From contig PHBU01000010.1 of NCBI GenBank assembly GCA_002840685.1, positions 124,001 through 188,000 of the forward strand: a stretch of 64,000 bases of DNA, in the 5' to 3' direction. The position numbers and the translations under genes are program-made. Within the stretch, counting starts at the first letter, position 1. Each line of letters opens with the position of its first letter. Source of the stretch: Chloroflexi bacterium HGW-Chloroflexi-6 (lineage in GTDB: Bacteria > Chloroflexota > Anaerolineae > Anaerolineales > Villigracilaceae). Below the pieces are notes generated by a model that saw nothing but the letters and a program-made list of their open reading frames with translations, had not been told where the DNA came from and searched no databases. Positions 25,023 through 34,446 of this stretch are shown here, piece by piece.

Positions 25023-26177
25023 ATGGACTTTTACTGCTATGCTGTTACCGCTCCCGGATTATGGACTCTCTCCGCGCAAGAGCTGGATGCGTTAGGCGCG
25101 CTCCCCGCAGGCTTGCCCGCCGTTTCGACAGGCCTCAGCCGGGCTGAAGCCGACCCCGGCGGCGTGGAGTTTCGCGCCGACCTGGCCATGCTCTACCGCT
25201 CCAACCTGCACCTGCGCACCACCAACCGCGTGCTGGTGCGCCTGGGCAACTTCTACTACGCCCGCACCTTCACAGAACTGCGCGCCGGGGCCGCGCGCCT
25301 GGCCTGGGAGCGATATCTCAGCCCCGGCCAGCCGGTTCAGATTCGCGTCACCTGCCACAAATCCAAGCTCTATCACTCTGATGCAGTTGCTGAGCGGATC
25401 GGGCTTGCCATCGCCGACCGGCTGGGGCAAGTCAGCCCGCTCCAAAAGGGCATCGATAGTCAGGCGCAATTGGTTTTGGCGCGTCTGGTAAATGATCAAA
25501 TTACGATCAGCATCGATTCGTCCGGCGCAAACCTGCATCGCCGCGGCTATCGCCTGGCCACCGCCAAAGCTCCTTTGCGCGAAACCCTGGCCGCAGCCAC
25601 CGTCCTTGCCTGCGGTTGGGACAAATCGTCCCCGCTAATAGATCCTTTTTGCGGTTCCGGCACCATTCCGATCGAAGCAGCGCTGATGGCGCTGAAGATT
25701 CCACCCGGCATCAAGCGCCGCTTCGCCTTTATGGACTGGCCGATCTTCGATGAAAAGGTATGGCAGGCGGTCAAAAAAGAAGCGCAGGCCGGGCCTCGAC
25801 CGACCCCGCCCATCCTCCTGGCCTCCGACCGCGACCAGGGCGCAATCCGCATGGCGATCGAAAACGCCGAACGCGCCGGGGTGGCGGACTATATCCAGTT
25901 TGAAGCGCAGGCCGTCTCATCCATTGAGCCGCCTCAACAACCCGGCTGGATGATCACGAATCCGCCTTACGGTCAGCGGGTCAGCTCAAACAAGGATCTG
26001 CGCAATCTATACGCCCAATTGGGCAACGTTTTGCGCGCTACCTGCCCCAATTGGCAGGTTGGGATCTTGTGCAGCGACCGGCTGCTGCTCGGCCAAACCG
26101 GTCTGAGTCTGGATACCTCTCTGCGGCTGATCAACGGCGGTTTGCCGGTAATCCTGGCTCGCGGCCAGGTCAAGTAA
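25023..26177 (+). CDS. THUMP-domain class I RNA methyltransferase (RlmL/Trm14-like)
   Basis: A 384-residue protein. Residues 1-165 hold a ferredoxin-like plus THUMP RNA-binding region ('YAVTAPGLWTLSAQELDALG', 'SIDSSGANLHRRGYR'), and residues 165-384 a Rossmann methyltransferase with 'LIDPFCGSGTIPIEAAL' and the catalytic 'NPPYGQR'. This is the layout of enzymes that make N2-methylguanosine in rRNA or tRNA. The start at 'MDFYCYAV' agrees with the family; an upstream in-frame extension covers promoter-like sequence. It is divergent from ppk1 and ends at a strong terminator. Confidence 0.9.
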   Translation: MDFYCYAVTAPGLWTLSAQELDALGALPAGLPAVSTGLSRAEADPGGVEFRADLAMLYRSNLHLRTTNRVLVRLGNFYYARTFTELRAGAARLAWERYLSPGQPVQIRVTCHKSKLYHSDAVAERIGLAIADRLGQVSPLQKGIDSQAQLVLARLVNDQITISIDSSGANLHRRGYRLATAKAPLRETLAAATVLACGWDKSSPLIDPFCGSGTIPIEAALMALKIPPGIKRRFAFMDWPIFDEKVWQAVKKEAQAGPRPTPPILLASDRDQGAIRMAIENAERAGVADYIQFEAQAVSSIEPPQQPGWMITNPPYGQRVSSNKDLRNLYAQLGNVLRATCPNWQVGILCSDRLLLGQTGLSLDTSLRLINGGLPVILARGQVK

Positions 26178-26188
26178 ATTTCAAACAG

Positions 26189-26220
26189 AAAAAGCCCCGC
26201 TTTTGAAGCGAGGCTTTTTT
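26189..26220. terminator. Bidirectional terminator between convergent genes
   Basis: AAAAAGCC-C-CGCTT pairs with AAGCG-A-GGCTTTTTT around a TTG loop, giving a T-run on the plus strand and an A-run that reads as T on the minus strand. It serves the methyltransferase and the LC7 gene. Confidence 0.85.
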
Positions 26221-26247
26221 GTTGAATATGGATTGTCTTGGCGTTGG

Positions 26248-26622
26248 TTAACCGACCAACTTGGTCAGGTCTTCCGCCGCTCGGCGCATTTCAAGGAAAA
26301 CCAGGCCGAGTTTGCCTTCCTGGCGTGCCAGCGCAGTCAACACGGCTTCATCGCCCACAGCGATGAGCACAATAAAGCCATTGTTGCCTTTGATATAAAC
26401 TTGTTCCAATCCGCCGCGCCCGAGTTCCGAGGCAATGCGCTCACCAAGCGAAAGCATGGCGGCTGACATCGCCGAAACACGATCTTCTTCCGCGCCCTGT
26501 TGCAGGGCCGAAGCCATGATCAAGCCGTCTACAGAAACCACGGCCGAAGCTTCGATATCGGAAGCGGAAGCCTGCATCGCGCGCAAGCGGTCTACCATTT
26601 GTTGACTGCGGGATTTGCTCAT
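26248..26622 (-). CDS. Roadblock/LC7-domain protein
   Basis: A 124-residue single-domain protein with the LC7 pattern: 'AVVSVDGLIMASAL', 'MSAAMLSLGERIASELG', 'VYIKGNNGFIVLIAVG' and 'LGLVFLEMRRAAEDL'. Bacterial roadblock proteins bind Ras-like GTPases (MglA-type) and regulate them, or support polarity and sensing. No partner GTPase lies in the window. GGAG is 8 bases upstream of the ATG. It is 83 bp downstream of guaB on the same strand and may share its transcript. Confidence 0.9.
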   Translation of the reverse strand: MSKSRSQQMVDRLRAMQASASDIEASAVVSVDGLIMASALQQGAEEDRVSAMSAAMLSLGERIASELGRGGLEQVYIKGNNGFIVLIAVGDEAVLTALARQEGKLGLVFLEMRRAAEDLTKLVG

Positions 26623-26705
26623 GCAGTTTTCTCCAATGTAAAATGTCTTTAAGAGTTTACCACAATTCTTAAAATCGCGGCAAATTTTTCAAATTCGTTA
26701 ACTGC

Positions 26706-28190
26706 TTAACTTCCGCGCAACTGGTAATTGGGCGCTTCTTTGGTAATGATAATATCGTGCGGATGGCTCTCGATCAGCCCGGCATTGGTGATCTTGCGCA
26801 ACTCAGTTTTGTCTCGCAAATCATCCAGGTTTTGTGCGCCGGCATAGCCCATCCCTGAACGGAGGCCGCCCACCAATTGGTAGACAAAATCGCGCAGTGT
26901 TCCTTTGTACGGAACCCGGCCCTCGATGCCCTCCGGCACCAGCTTGCCGCCGCCTTTTTGTCCGCTGCCGTAGCGGTCCTTGCCAAAGCCCTGCATGGCG
27001 CCCAGGCTGCCCATGCCGCGATATTCCTTGAAACTGCGGCCTTCGTAGGTGACCACTTCGCCAGGGGATTCTTCCAGCCCGGCCAGGAGCGAACCCAGCA
27101 TGACCGTATCCGCCCCGGCCACGATCGCCTTGACGATATCGCCCGAATATTTGATACCGCCATCGGCAATGATCGGCGTGGATGTTTTGCGCGCCTCACG
27201 CACGCACTCGTAAATGGCCGTCAACTGCGGCATCCCGGCCCCGGCCACGATGCGGGTGGTGCATATCGAACCGGCGCCCACACCCACCTTGACCCCGTCT
27301 GCCCCGGCTTCGATCAGGGCGCGCGTCCCTTCGGCGGTGACCACATTCCCGGCGATAACCGCCAGGCGCGGCCAATTTTTCTTGACGCGTTGAATCGTCT
27401 CGATCACCCCGCGCGTATGCCCGTGGGCGGTGTCGATCACAACCACATCCAGCCCGGCATCTGACATGAAGCCAACCCGCTTCTCAACATCCGGGCCGAC
27501 GCCGATCGCCGCCGCCACCAGCAAGCGTCCGCGGCTATCTTTGGCCGCATACGGATGCTCGATCTCGGTCAGGATGTCTTTGACCGTCAACAATCCCTTT
27601 AATTTGCCGTTTTCGTCCACTAATAACAATTTCTCGATGCGATGCTTCTGCAAAAGCACTTTTGCATCGTCATTCGAGATACCGACCGGGGCTGTCACCA
27701 GGCGCTCGCGATTGGTCATAAAAGCGCTGACCAGTTTGCCGTAATCTTTCTGCTCAACAAAGCGAATGTCACGGTTGGTCAAAATCCCGACCAGGTCACC
27801 CGCAGCCTCGACAATCGGCACACCGCTGATCTTATAATGCGCCATCAGATTTTCAGCATCCTGCAAGGTTGCTGTCGGCGGCAGGGTCATCGGGTCGCTG
27901 ATCATCCCGGCCTGTGAGCGCTTGACCTTGTCCACCTCGCCCGCCTGGGCTTCCGGCGACATATTGCGATGGATAACGCCAACCCCACCCTCGCGCGCCA
28001 GGGCGATTCCCAGTCGCGCCTCGCTGACCGTGTCCATCGCCGCAGAAAGCAGCGGGATATTGAGCGTGATCTCACGCGTCAGCCGCGCCTGCACATTCGT
28101 TTCTGAGGGCAAAACTTCGCTGTAGGCAGGCAAAACCAGCACATCGTCAAAGGTTAATGCTTCGGAAGATTTAAATAGTTCCTCGTTCAT
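26706..28190 (-). CDS. guaB: Inosine-5'-monophosphate dehydrogenase
   Basis: A 494-residue IMPDH, which oxidises IMP to XMP with NAD+ in guanine-nucleotide synthesis. Motifs are '[17 protein letters not shown]' at the N-terminus, a CBS pair at about 95-215, '[10 protein letters not shown]', the catalytic-cysteine loop 'GAGSICTTR', '[11 protein letters not shown]', and the mobile flap 'KDRYGSGQ'. AAGGAG precedes the ATG. Length and domain order are standard. Confidence 0.98.
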   Translation of the reverse strand: MNEELFKSSEALTFDDVLVLPAYSEVLPSETNVQARLTREITLNIPLLSAAMDTVSEARLGIALAREGGVGVIHRNMSPEAQAGEVDKVKRSQAGMISDPMTLPPTATLQDAENLMAHYKISGVPIVEAAGDLVGILTNRDIRFVEQKDYGKLVSAFMTNRERLVTAPVGISNDDAKVLLQKHRIEKLLLVDENGKLKGLLTVKDILTEIEHPYAAKDSRGRLLVAAAIGVGPDVEKRVGFMSDAGLDVVVIDTAHGHTRGVIETIQRVKKNWPRLAVIAGNVVTAEGTRALIEAGADGVKVGVGAGSICTTRIVAGAGMPQLTAIYECVREARKTSTPIIADGGIKYSGDIVKAIVAGADTVMLGSLLAGLEESPGEVVTYEGRSFKEYRGMGSLGAMQGFGKDRYGSGQKGGGKLVPEGIEGRVPYKGTLRDFVYQLVGGLRSGMGYAGAQNLDDLRDKTELRKITNAGLIESHPHDIIITKEAPNYQLRGS

Positions 28191-28255
28191 AATTCTCCTT
28201 CATCCAGACAAGTTGTTTGGACAATTCTACATCAAAACCCACCCGCGCACCTAAT

Positions 28256-28285
28256 TTGGCAGATTTACGTACTTCATGTTAAACT
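28256..28285 (+). promoter_or_regulatory. Promoter candidate for the gene pair at 28309
   Basis: TTGGCA (28256-28261) and TAAACT (28280-28285) are separated by 18 bp, with a start near 28292, 17 bases before the ATG. Confidence 0.35.
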
Positions 28286-28308
28286 AATTTTTCCAAAAGG
28301 AGTATCAC

Positions 28309-28509
28309 ATGAACGATCGTCCCGGTTGTCTTTCTGGTCTGCTAAAACTCTTCCTGGTTGATGCCATTTTCGACTTTTTCCAGGAAAAGTTCGGCTTTGG
28401 GCGCGGCGGGTGCTGCGGATGCGGCTGCGGCGTCATCATGCTCATTCTCTCGACCGCCATCACCTGCTCGATCCTGTTTGGCACCGATTGGTTCAATTTC
28501 GGGTTTTGA
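28309..28509 (+). CDS. Small Gly/Cys-rich membrane protein
   Basis: A 66-residue protein of unknown function. Residues 10-28 form an amphipathic to hydrophobic stretch, then comes a striking cluster 'GRGGCCGCGCG' with four cysteines in six residues, and then a transmembrane segment (about 41-58). The start is well supported by AAAAGGAG 6 bases before the ATG. Its stop codon overlaps the next start (TGATG), so the two genes are coupled. The cysteine cluster could bind metal or carry lipid, but nothing in the sequence decides. Confidence 0.7.
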   Translation: MNDRPGCLSGLLKLFLVDAIFDFFQEKFGFGRGGCCGCGCGVIMLILSTAITCSILFGTDWFNFGF

Positions 28510-29213
28510 TGCGCCGACTGATCTTATTCCTGGTCTTTTTTTTGTGGATGGTCATTCCTGGTAGCGTCTCCGCGCAGGATGCCGATTCGACGCCCTCGCC
28601 GACAGCCACCGCAGCAGGCGAGGCGGATCCGCTCACCCCGCAGCCTGCCCCGGCCGCGATCGGCATTACCTTCCCGCAGGCGGGAGAGATCGTCAAAGGC
28701 AGTGTCCCGATTAGCGGCCTGATCACCCAACCGGGGTTTTCAGCCTGGGAACTGGCATTTTCCCCGATCGACAACCCGACCGGAACCTGGTTCCTGCTCG
28801 CAACCGGCAGCGAAACCCTCGAAGGGCAAATCTACACCTGGGACACAACCTCCCTGACCGATGGCGACTACGCCCTGCGCCTGCGAGTCCGCTATTCGGA
28901 TGCTTACCGCGAAGCCCTGGTAGCGCCCGTGCGCATTCGCAATTACAGCGTCGAGAATTCGCCCACCCCAAGCCCGACCGACCCCCCAACCGACACCCCA
29001 ACGGCAACGGCGCGGTCGACGCTTCTCATCCCGACCAGCACAGCCACATCAACCCCGCGCCCCACCCCAAGATCGCTCCCACCCAACCCGGCAACTCTTG
29101 AAAATGGAGAGATTTTTGCCTCACTCTTGCAAGGCGCAGGCTACGTGGGGTTGGCCTTCCTGCTGTTTGGCATACTCTCCCTGTTGAAAAGCAAACTGAG
29201 TAAAAAGAAATAA
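28509..29213 (+). CDS. Signal-peptide protein with Ig-like domain and C-terminal membrane anchor
   Basis: A 234-residue protein with a signal peptide (residues 1-20, cleavage probably after 'SVSA'), a Pro/Thr linker, a beta-rich domain of about 100 residues ('ITFPQAGEIVKGSVPISGLI', 'YTWDTTSLTDGDYALRLRV') that resembles Ig-like extracellular modules, a second Pro/Thr linker (about 140-190), and one transmembrane helix near residues 208-225 followed by Lys-rich residues. This is the layout of a surface protein anchored at its C-terminus. It is translationally coupled to the small cysteine-rich membrane protein. Confidence 0.75.
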   Translation: MRRLILFLVFFLWMVIPGSVSAQDADSTPSPTATAAGEADPLTPQPAPAAIGITFPQAGEIVKGSVPISGLITQPGFSAWELAFSPIDNPTGTWFLLATGSETLEGQIYTWDTTSLTDGDYALRLRVRYSDAYREALVAPVRIRNYSVENSPTPSPTDPPTDTPTATARSTLLIPTSTATSTPRPTPRSLPPNPATLENGEIFASLLQGAGYVGLAFLLFGILSLLKSKLSKKK

Positions 29214-29236
29214 GGCTCCACCTGCCGGAAATAAAA

Positions 29237-29262
29237 ATAAGCCGCCCGAATGGGCGGCTTAT
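29237..29262. terminator. Bidirectional terminator before ftsH end
   Basis: ATAAGCCGCCC pairs perfectly with GGGCGGCTTAT over a GAAT loop, followed by CGTTTTC. It separates the convergent gene at 28509 and ftsH. Confidence 0.8.
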
Positions 29263-29279
29263 CGTTTTCATAAACAAGG

Positions 29280-31163
29280 TTAGGCGGCGGCAGGGGCGGG
29301 TTGGGGCGTACCGCTCTTCTTGCCCGCGGGCGGCGGGAAGATGGCCTCGAACTCATCACGCGTGATGGTTTCAACTTCGAGCAATCTGCCGGCGATTTCA
29401 TCCAGCTTGTCGTGATACTGTGACAAGATTGCGCGGGCCTGCCCGTAGGCTTCCTCGACCAGCTTGCGTACTTCGCGATCGATCTGATTGGCCACATCGT
29501 CAGAGTAGTCACGCTGCTCCGAGATTTCGCGTCCAAGGAAGACCAGTTCCTGCGCCTGGCCATAAACCATCGGGCCAAGTTCGCTGCTCATGCCGAGGCG
29601 GGTTACCATGGCGCGCGCCATGCGGGTGACCTGCTCGATATCGTTCGAAGCGCCGGATGTGATGTCATCGAAGACCAGTTCTTCAGCAGCGCGGCCGCCC
29701 AGGGCGTAAGCCAGGGTCGCCATCATCTTCTTGCGCGACATCAGGATGCGGTCTTCGTCCGGGCGGAACCAGGTTACACCGCCCGCCTGTCCGCGCCCGA
29801 CGATGGTCACTTTTTGGACCGGGTCGGCTTCGGCGATCGCATTCGCGACCACTGCGTGACCGGCTTCATGATAAGCAATAATGCGCTTCTCTTCTTCGCT
29901 GATCAGGCGGCTTTTGCGTTCGGGCCCCATGACCACACGCTCGATGGCTTCTTCCATCTCAGACTGGCCGATGGATTTCTTGTTGCGGCGGGCAGCCAGG
30001 ATGGCAGCTTCGTTGACCAGGTTTTCCAGGTCGGCGCCGGTAAAACCGGGGGTGGCGCGGGCCAACGAGGACAGGTCTGTTTCCGGGTCGAGCGGCTTGC
30101 CCTTGATATGGACTTTCAAGATCGCCTCGCGGCCTTTTACATCGGGGCGGTCGAGGGTCACGCGGCGGTCGAAGCGCCCGGGGCGCATCAGGGCCGGGTC
30201 AAGGATGTCGGGGCGGTTGGTGGCCGCCATGATGATGACGTTGGTATCGGTGTCGAAACCATCCATCTCGACCAGCATCTGGTTGAGGGTCTGTTCGCGT
30301 TCATCGTGCGAGCCGCCCAACCCTGCACCGCGCTGACGTCCGACAGCATCAATTTCATCTACAAAAATGATACAGGGGGAGTGGCGCTTGGCCTGGTCGA
30401 ACAGATCACGGACGCGGCTTGCGCCAACGCCAACGAACATTTCGACAAACTCAGAACCGGAGATCGAGAAGAAAGGCACACCCGCTTCGCCCGAAACAGC
30501 CTTGGCGAGCAGAGTCTTGCCGGTTCCTGGAGGCCCGACCAGTAGAACGCCTTTGGGAATGCGTGCGCCCAACTGAATGAACTTTTGCGGCTCGCGCAAG
30601 AACTCGACAACTTCCTTGAGTTCTTCCTTCGATTCGTCCGCACCAGCGACATCGTCAAAGGTCACGGTAGGATTTTCACCGCTGAACATGCGCGCCCGGC
30701 TTTTGCCGAACGACATGGCCTGGTTGTTGGAACCCTGCGCCTGGCGGAAAATCCACCAAAACAGGAAACCCAACAATAAGAAGGGCAAAACATAGCCCAA
30801 GACACTGATAACCGTCACCCACGAACTCGGCGGACGAATTTCAATTTTGACATTGGACGGCGAAAGCTTCTCGGAAGAAACTCCCAGCGCTACCAATTGT
30901 TGGACAAGGGTCTCGCCGCTTTCCTTTTGGGCAGGGCGTTCCACAACTTCGGCGCCGCTTTCAGAATAAATGACACGCAATCGATTATCGGTTTCGACAA
31001 CGATACGTTTGACTTCGCCGTTTTCAATCTGGCCAGCCAGTTCATTTATTGTTAAAACTTCCTCAGTCGTCGGTGTCTGCTGCATCTGAAAGTAAACCAT
31101 CGCGATGATCGCAATGAACAGCAAGGCGTAAATGATAAAAGACTGATTACGTGAATTGTTCAC
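29280..31163 (-). CDS. ftsH: ATP-dependent zinc metalloprotease FtsH
   Basis: A 627-residue membrane protease that degrades misfolded membrane and some cytosolic proteins as a hexamer. Two transmembrane segments (about 8-25 and 115-138) flank the extracytoplasmic domain. The AAA+ module has 'GPPGTGKT', the pore loop '[12 protein letters not shown]', '[11 protein letters not shown]' and '[19 protein letters not shown]'. The zinc site is 'HEAGH'. The initiation codon is GTG, with AGGAGG 4 bases upstream. A Pro/Ala tail ends the protein. Confidence 0.97.
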   Translation of the reverse strand: MNNSRNQSFIIYALLFIAIIAMVYFQMQQTPTTEEVLTINELAGQIENGEVKRIVVETDNRLRVIYSESGAEVVERPAQKESGETLVQQLVALGVSSEKLSPSNVKIEIRPPSSWVTVISVLGYVLPFLLLGFLFWWIFRQAQGSNNQAMSFGKSRARMFSGENPTVTFDDVAGADESKEELKEVVEFLREPQKFIQLGARIPKGVLLVGPPGTGKTLLAKAVSGEAGVPFFSISGSEFVEMFVGVGASRVRDLFDQAKRHSPCIIFVDEIDAVGRQRGAGLGGSHDEREQTLNQMLVEMDGFDTDTNVIIMAATNRPDILDPALMRPGRFDRRVTLDRPDVKGREAILKVHIKGKPLDPETDLSSLARATPGFTGADLENLVNEAAILAARRNKKSIGQSEMEEAIERVVMGPERKSRLISEEEKRIIAYHEAGHAVVANAIAEADPVQKVTIVGRGQAGGVTWFRPDEDRILMSRKKMMATLAYALGGRAAEELVFDDITSGASNDIEQVTRMARAMVTRLGMSSELGPMVYGQAQELVFLGREISEQRDYSDDVANQIDREVRKLVEEAYGQARAILSQYHDKLDEIAGRLLEVETITRDEFEAIFPPPAGKKSGTPQPAPAAA

Positions 31164-31269
31164 AAAACCTCCTAAAGTAGACGCTCAAAATTATACCAAC
31201 CGCTGTGTGCCAGAGCGTCTTTCCTTAAATAACTTATATGATTCTCTTACGAAAACCAATCAAAATCAA

Positions 31270-32052
31270 TCAAGATTCGGGAATATCATCCAAAATAAGA
31301 GAAACCGGGCAATGATCTGAGCCCATGACATCATCGTGGATGATCACATCTTTTACAAACGGCATCAGAGAAGCTGAGACCAGGAAGTAATCGATGCGCC
31401 AGCCAATGTTCCGCTGGCGGGCAGCCATGCGGTAGGTCCACCAGGTATATTGAACGCGCTCCGGGTAGAGAACCCGGTAGGCGTCGACAAAGCCATGCTC
31501 CAGAAACCGGGTCACCCATTCGCGCTCTTCGGGCATGAAGCCAGATGTTTCCTGGTTTTCAGCCGGATGCGCCAGGTCTATCGGCATATGAGCGGTGTTG
31601 AAATCGCCGGTAATGATGATCTTCTCACCTGCGGCGTGCAGCCCATCGCAAATTTCGAGCAGACGGGCGTAAAAATCGAGCTTGTATTCAACCCGGTCGT
31701 GCCCGCGCTGTCCGTTGGGAAAATAATTGTTATAAAGGAAAAAGCCCGGGTGCTGCGTACAGATGGTGCGCCCCTCAACGTCGAAACGAGATTCGTCAAG
31801 GCCGACGAAGACAGATTCGGGTTGCTGGCGGCTCATCGTAGCGACGCCGCTGTATCCGGGTCGTTCAGCAGGATTCCAGACAATGCCATAGCCCGGGAAA
31901 TCTATCTGTTCCGCCGTCAACTGCTCGGTTTTGGCTTTGATCTCCTGCAGGCACATAATATCGGGAGCCTGGGCCAAAACCCATTCTTTTAATCCCTTGC
32001 CCAGCGCGGCGCGAATGCCATTAACGTTCCATGTAGTGATTTTAGTGGCCAT
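31270..32052 (-). CDS. xth: Exodeoxyribonuclease III
   Basis: A 260-residue AP endonuclease/3'-5' exonuclease of DNA base-excision repair. Motifs: 'TWNVNGIRAAL', 'CLQEIKAK', 'GDFNTAH', 'WRIDYFLVS' and 'GSDHCPVSL', which supply the metal and catalytic residues. Length is normal. It stands alone on the minus strand and is divergent from the response-regulator gene; no clear Shine-Dalgarno sequence precedes the ATG. Confidence 0.95.
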   Translation of the reverse strand: MATKITTWNVNGIRAALGKGLKEWVLAQAPDIMCLQEIKAKTEQLTAEQIDFPGYGIVWNPAERPGYSGVATMSRQQPESVFVGLDESRFDVEGRTICTQHPGFFLYNNYFPNGQRGHDRVEYKLDFYARLLEICDGLHAAGEKIIITGDFNTAHMPIDLAHPAENQETSGFMPEEREWVTRFLEHGFVDAYRVLYPERVQYTWWTYRMAARQRNIGWRIDYFLVSASLMPFVKDVIIHDDVMGSDHCPVSLILDDIPES

Positions 32053-32090
32053 TGTGGTAAACTTAATTTATCATTTAATTAGGAATTTTT

Positions 32091-32474
32091 ATGGATAGCG
32101 AAGCAAAACGAATTTTATGTATTGAAGACGAACCGGATATGATCGATCTGATGCGTCTGATCGTGTCACGACGCGGTTATGCTTTCGATAGCGCGTCTGG
32201 CGGCGAGGAAGGCTTGCGTAAAGTCCGCGAAACTCACCCAGATCTGGTCCTGCTCGATTTGATGATGCCAGACCTGGACGGTTGGGAAGTATACCAGCAA
32301 ATGAAAGCGGACGAAAAGACTCGCAATATTCCGGTCATCATTGTGACGGCCAAAGCCCAAAGCATCGATAAAGTTCTTGGGCTGCAAATCGCCAAGGTGG
32401 ATGATTACATTGCGAAACCCTTCAGTCCCAACGAACTGGTTGAAAGCATCCAGCGTGTCCTTAGCAAGAAATAG
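32091..32474 (+). CDS. Stand-alone response regulator receiver domain
   Basis: A 127-residue CheY-like receiver domain without output domain. The acidic pair is in 'CIEDEPDM', the phosphorylated aspartate in 'LVLLDLMMPDLDGW', the Thr switch in 'IIVTAKA', and the Lys in 'YIAKPF'. It must act by protein contact with a kinase or partner, none of which is nearby. TAGGA precedes the ATG by 7 bases. A weak hairpin follows, so DUF192 may be co-transcribed. Confidence 0.92.
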   Translation: MDSEAKRILCIEDEPDMIDLMRLIVSRRGYAFDSASGGEEGLRKVRETHPDLVLLDLMMPDLDGWEVYQQMKADEKTRNIPVIIVTAKAQSIDKVLGLQIAKVDDYIAKPFSPNELVESIQRVLSKK

Positions 32475-32502
32475 CCCGACATCCCAAATGAACAAACAAT
32501 GG

Positions 32503-32527
32503 AGGGGCGGCGCCAGTCGCCCCTTTG
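32503..32527 (+). terminator. Weak hairpin after the response regulator gene
   Basis: AGGGGCG and CGCCCCT form a 7-bp stem with a 8-9-nt loop, followed by only three T. It may be a partial terminator between the receiver gene and DUF192. Confidence 0.4.
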
Positions 32528-32547
32528 GCATGTAAAGAAATCTATCT

Positions 32548-32922
32548 ATGGCCGAAAAAATCGTTAACCTTACCAATCTCGACAACCTGTTGCCGAGCCC
32601 GATTCGCATCCGCTGGTGTTCTTCATTTTTCTCGCGCCTGCGCGGATTCATGTTCCATAAAGCCCTGGCTCACGATGAAGGCCTGGTGTTGGTTGAAAGC
32701 CGCGAAAGTCGCATGGATACCAGCATCCATATGTTCTTCGTCTGGACCGATCTGGCCGTTATCTGGCTCAACGCTGAAAAGATCGTTGTCGATACGGTAC
32801 TGGCGCGCGCCTGGCATCCATTTTATGCCCCGGCGAAACCGGCCCAATACACCATTGAAATCCACCCTGACCGGCTTGCTGAATTCAAGGTGGGAGATAA
32901 AGTGGAATTCATCGATGATTAA
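32548..32922 (+). CDS. DUF192 family protein
   Basis: A 124-residue protein with the DUF192 pattern 'SRLRGFMFHKAL', 'GLVLVESRESRMDTSIHMFFVWTDLAVIWL' and 'VGDKVEF'. The family is widespread and of unknown function; members are often exported, but this one has no signal peptide and seems cytosolic. Its last codons overlap the start of the LysM-M23 gene by 8 bp, so the two are coupled. Confidence 0.88.
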   Translation: MAEKIVNLTNLDNLLPSPIRIRWCSSFFSRLRGFMFHKALAHDEGLVLVESRESRMDTSIHMFFVWTDLAVIWLNAEKIVVDTVLARAWHPFYAPAKPAQYTIEIHPDRLAEFKVGDKVEFIDD

Positions 32923-34333
32923 GAAATTGATCCTGCTCATCCTTAGCGTGGGGCTGCTTGTGCTTTCTCCTGGCAAAGTCTCCGCCCAGGAAACGCCTCC
33001 CCCGCCAAGTGGGCCGATCTATATCATTCAAAGCGGCGACAGCCTGTCGTCGATTGCAACGCGTTTCGATCTCAGCCTGCAAGAATTGATGGATGCCAAC
33101 CAGATCGACAACGCTAATTTCATCTCGGTTGGCGACCGGTTGGTCATCCCCGGGCTGGAAGGTGTCAGCGGCATCCTCGATACGAATATTCTCGGCTTTG
33201 GCGAAACGTTGCTTAACATCAGCCGCCGCAATCAGGTTTCGCCCGAGGTGCTGGCGCGCATCAACCGTATCACCAGCCCATCCGAACTGTACGCCGGGTC
33301 AAGCCTGATCGTGCCGCTCCCCGAAGATTCGCAGCCCCTGAGCAGGCGGATGGTGGTCGAAGCAGGACAAAGCCCGCTGGAAGCCGCCATCCTGGCTGAG
33401 AGCGATCCCTGGACGATCAGCACGCTTAACGAGCTACCCGGAAGCTGGTCGCCGTTACCCGGAGATGTGTACTACGCCCCCGGCGAATCAGAACCCGGGG
33501 CTCCCATCCCGAATGGCATGCCGCCGGCCTTCACTGAAGTCAGCGTTGCGCCCCTGCCGGTTGTCCATGGCCGCACAGTTGAGATCTTCATCCGCACCCA
33601 GCCGGGGGTACAGCTTTCTGGAATGCTGGTCGATACCCCGCTGCGCTTTTTCCCGCTCGAAGAAGAAGGCCGTTACGTGGCCATTCAGGGTGTCCATGCG
33701 TTGCTCGACCCCGGGGCATATCCGTTGCTATTGCAAGCTAGCCTGCCTGACGGCAGCCAGCAAACCTTTGAACAGCGCATCATTGTTCAAACCGGGTATT
33801 ATCCCGAAGAAACCCTGTTGGTTCCAACTGAGACCATTGACCCGGTTACGACTGAGACCGAGATGGCCCAGATCCTCGATTTGACTGAAAATATTAACCC
33901 TGCCCGGCTATGGAATGGCATCTTTAAAAGTCCATCCTACTTTAATGACTGTTTCACTTCGCAGTATGGCTATCGCCGAACTTACATTGGCGAAGGCACC
34001 GGACAGGAATATTATTCGTTCCACAGCGGGCTAGATTTCTGCGGTGGCGAAGGGTTGCCCATCACTGCGCCAGCCAACGGGGTGGTGGTTTTTGCCGGGC
34101 CGCTGGCCATTCGCGGCAACGCGACCATTATCGACCACGGCTGGGGTGTTTTTAGCGGCATCTGGCACCAGTCGCAGATCCTGGTCAGCGTTGGCCAGCA
34201 AGTCTCGGCTGGAGATTTGATCGGTAATGTTGGCGGCACCGGGCGCGTCACCGGCGCGCACCTGCATTGGGAAGTCTGGGCCAATGGCGTCCAGGTTAAT
34301 CCACTTGATTGGTTGAATAATACATACCCATAA
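32915..34333 (+). CDS. Secreted LysM and M23 peptidase domain protein
   Basis: A 472-residue protein with a signal peptide (about residues 1-24), a LysM domain at about 36-82 ('YIIQSGDSLSSIATRF', 'FISVGDRLVIPG'), a second LysM-like region at about 93-135, a beta-rich middle, and a C-terminal M23 metallopeptidase domain (about 350-472) with zinc ligands in 'FHSGLDF' and 'HLHWEVW'. M23 enzymes cut peptidoglycan crosslinks, and LysM binds glycan. The start overlaps DUF192 by 8 bp and is chosen because the signal peptide begins there. Confidence 0.92.
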   Translation: MIKKLILLILSVGLLVLSPGKVSAQETPPPPSGPIYIIQSGDSLSSIATRFDLSLQELMDANQIDNANFISVGDRLVIPGLEGVSGILDTNILGFGETLLNISRRNQVSPEVLARINRITSPSELYAGSSLIVPLPEDSQPLSRRMVVEAGQSPLEAAILAESDPWTISTLNELPGSWSPLPGDVYYAPGESEPGAPIPNGMPPAFTEVSVAPLPVVHGRTVEIFIRTQPGVQLSGMLVDTPLRFFPLEEEGRYVAIQGVHALLDPGAYPLLLQASLPDGSQQTFEQRIIVQTGYYPEETLLVPTETIDPVTTETEMAQILDLTENINPARLWNGIFKSPSYFNDCFTSQYGYRRTYIGEGTGQEYYSFHSGLDFCGGEGLPITAPANGVVVFAGPLAIRGNATIIDHGWGVFSGIWHQSQILVSVGQQVSAGDLIGNVGGTGRVTGAHLHWEVWANGVQVNPLDWLNNTYP

Positions 34334-34337
34334 ATAC

Positions 34338-34369
34338 AAAAAAACGCATCATTGGATGGTGCGTTTTTA
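34338..34369 (+). terminator. Rho-independent terminator after the LysM-M23 gene
   Basis: AAAAAACGCATCAT pairs (one G-T) with ATGGTGCGTTTTT over TGG and is followed by more T. Confidence 0.85.
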
Positions 34370-34386
34370 TTTTGTCTGACAGCCTG

Positions 34387-34415
34387 TTGTTTCAAAATTC
34401 ACAATATGCTACACT
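34387..34415 (+). promoter_or_regulatory. Promoter of the cNMP-binding protein gene
   Basis: TTGTTT (34387-34392) and TACACT (34410-34415) are spaced by 17 bp, with TGC directly before the -10 (extended -10). Start near 34422, 25 bases before the ATG. Confidence 0.6.
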
Positions 34416-34446
34416 AATTTCGCAAATAAAAACTTGGAGGCATCCC

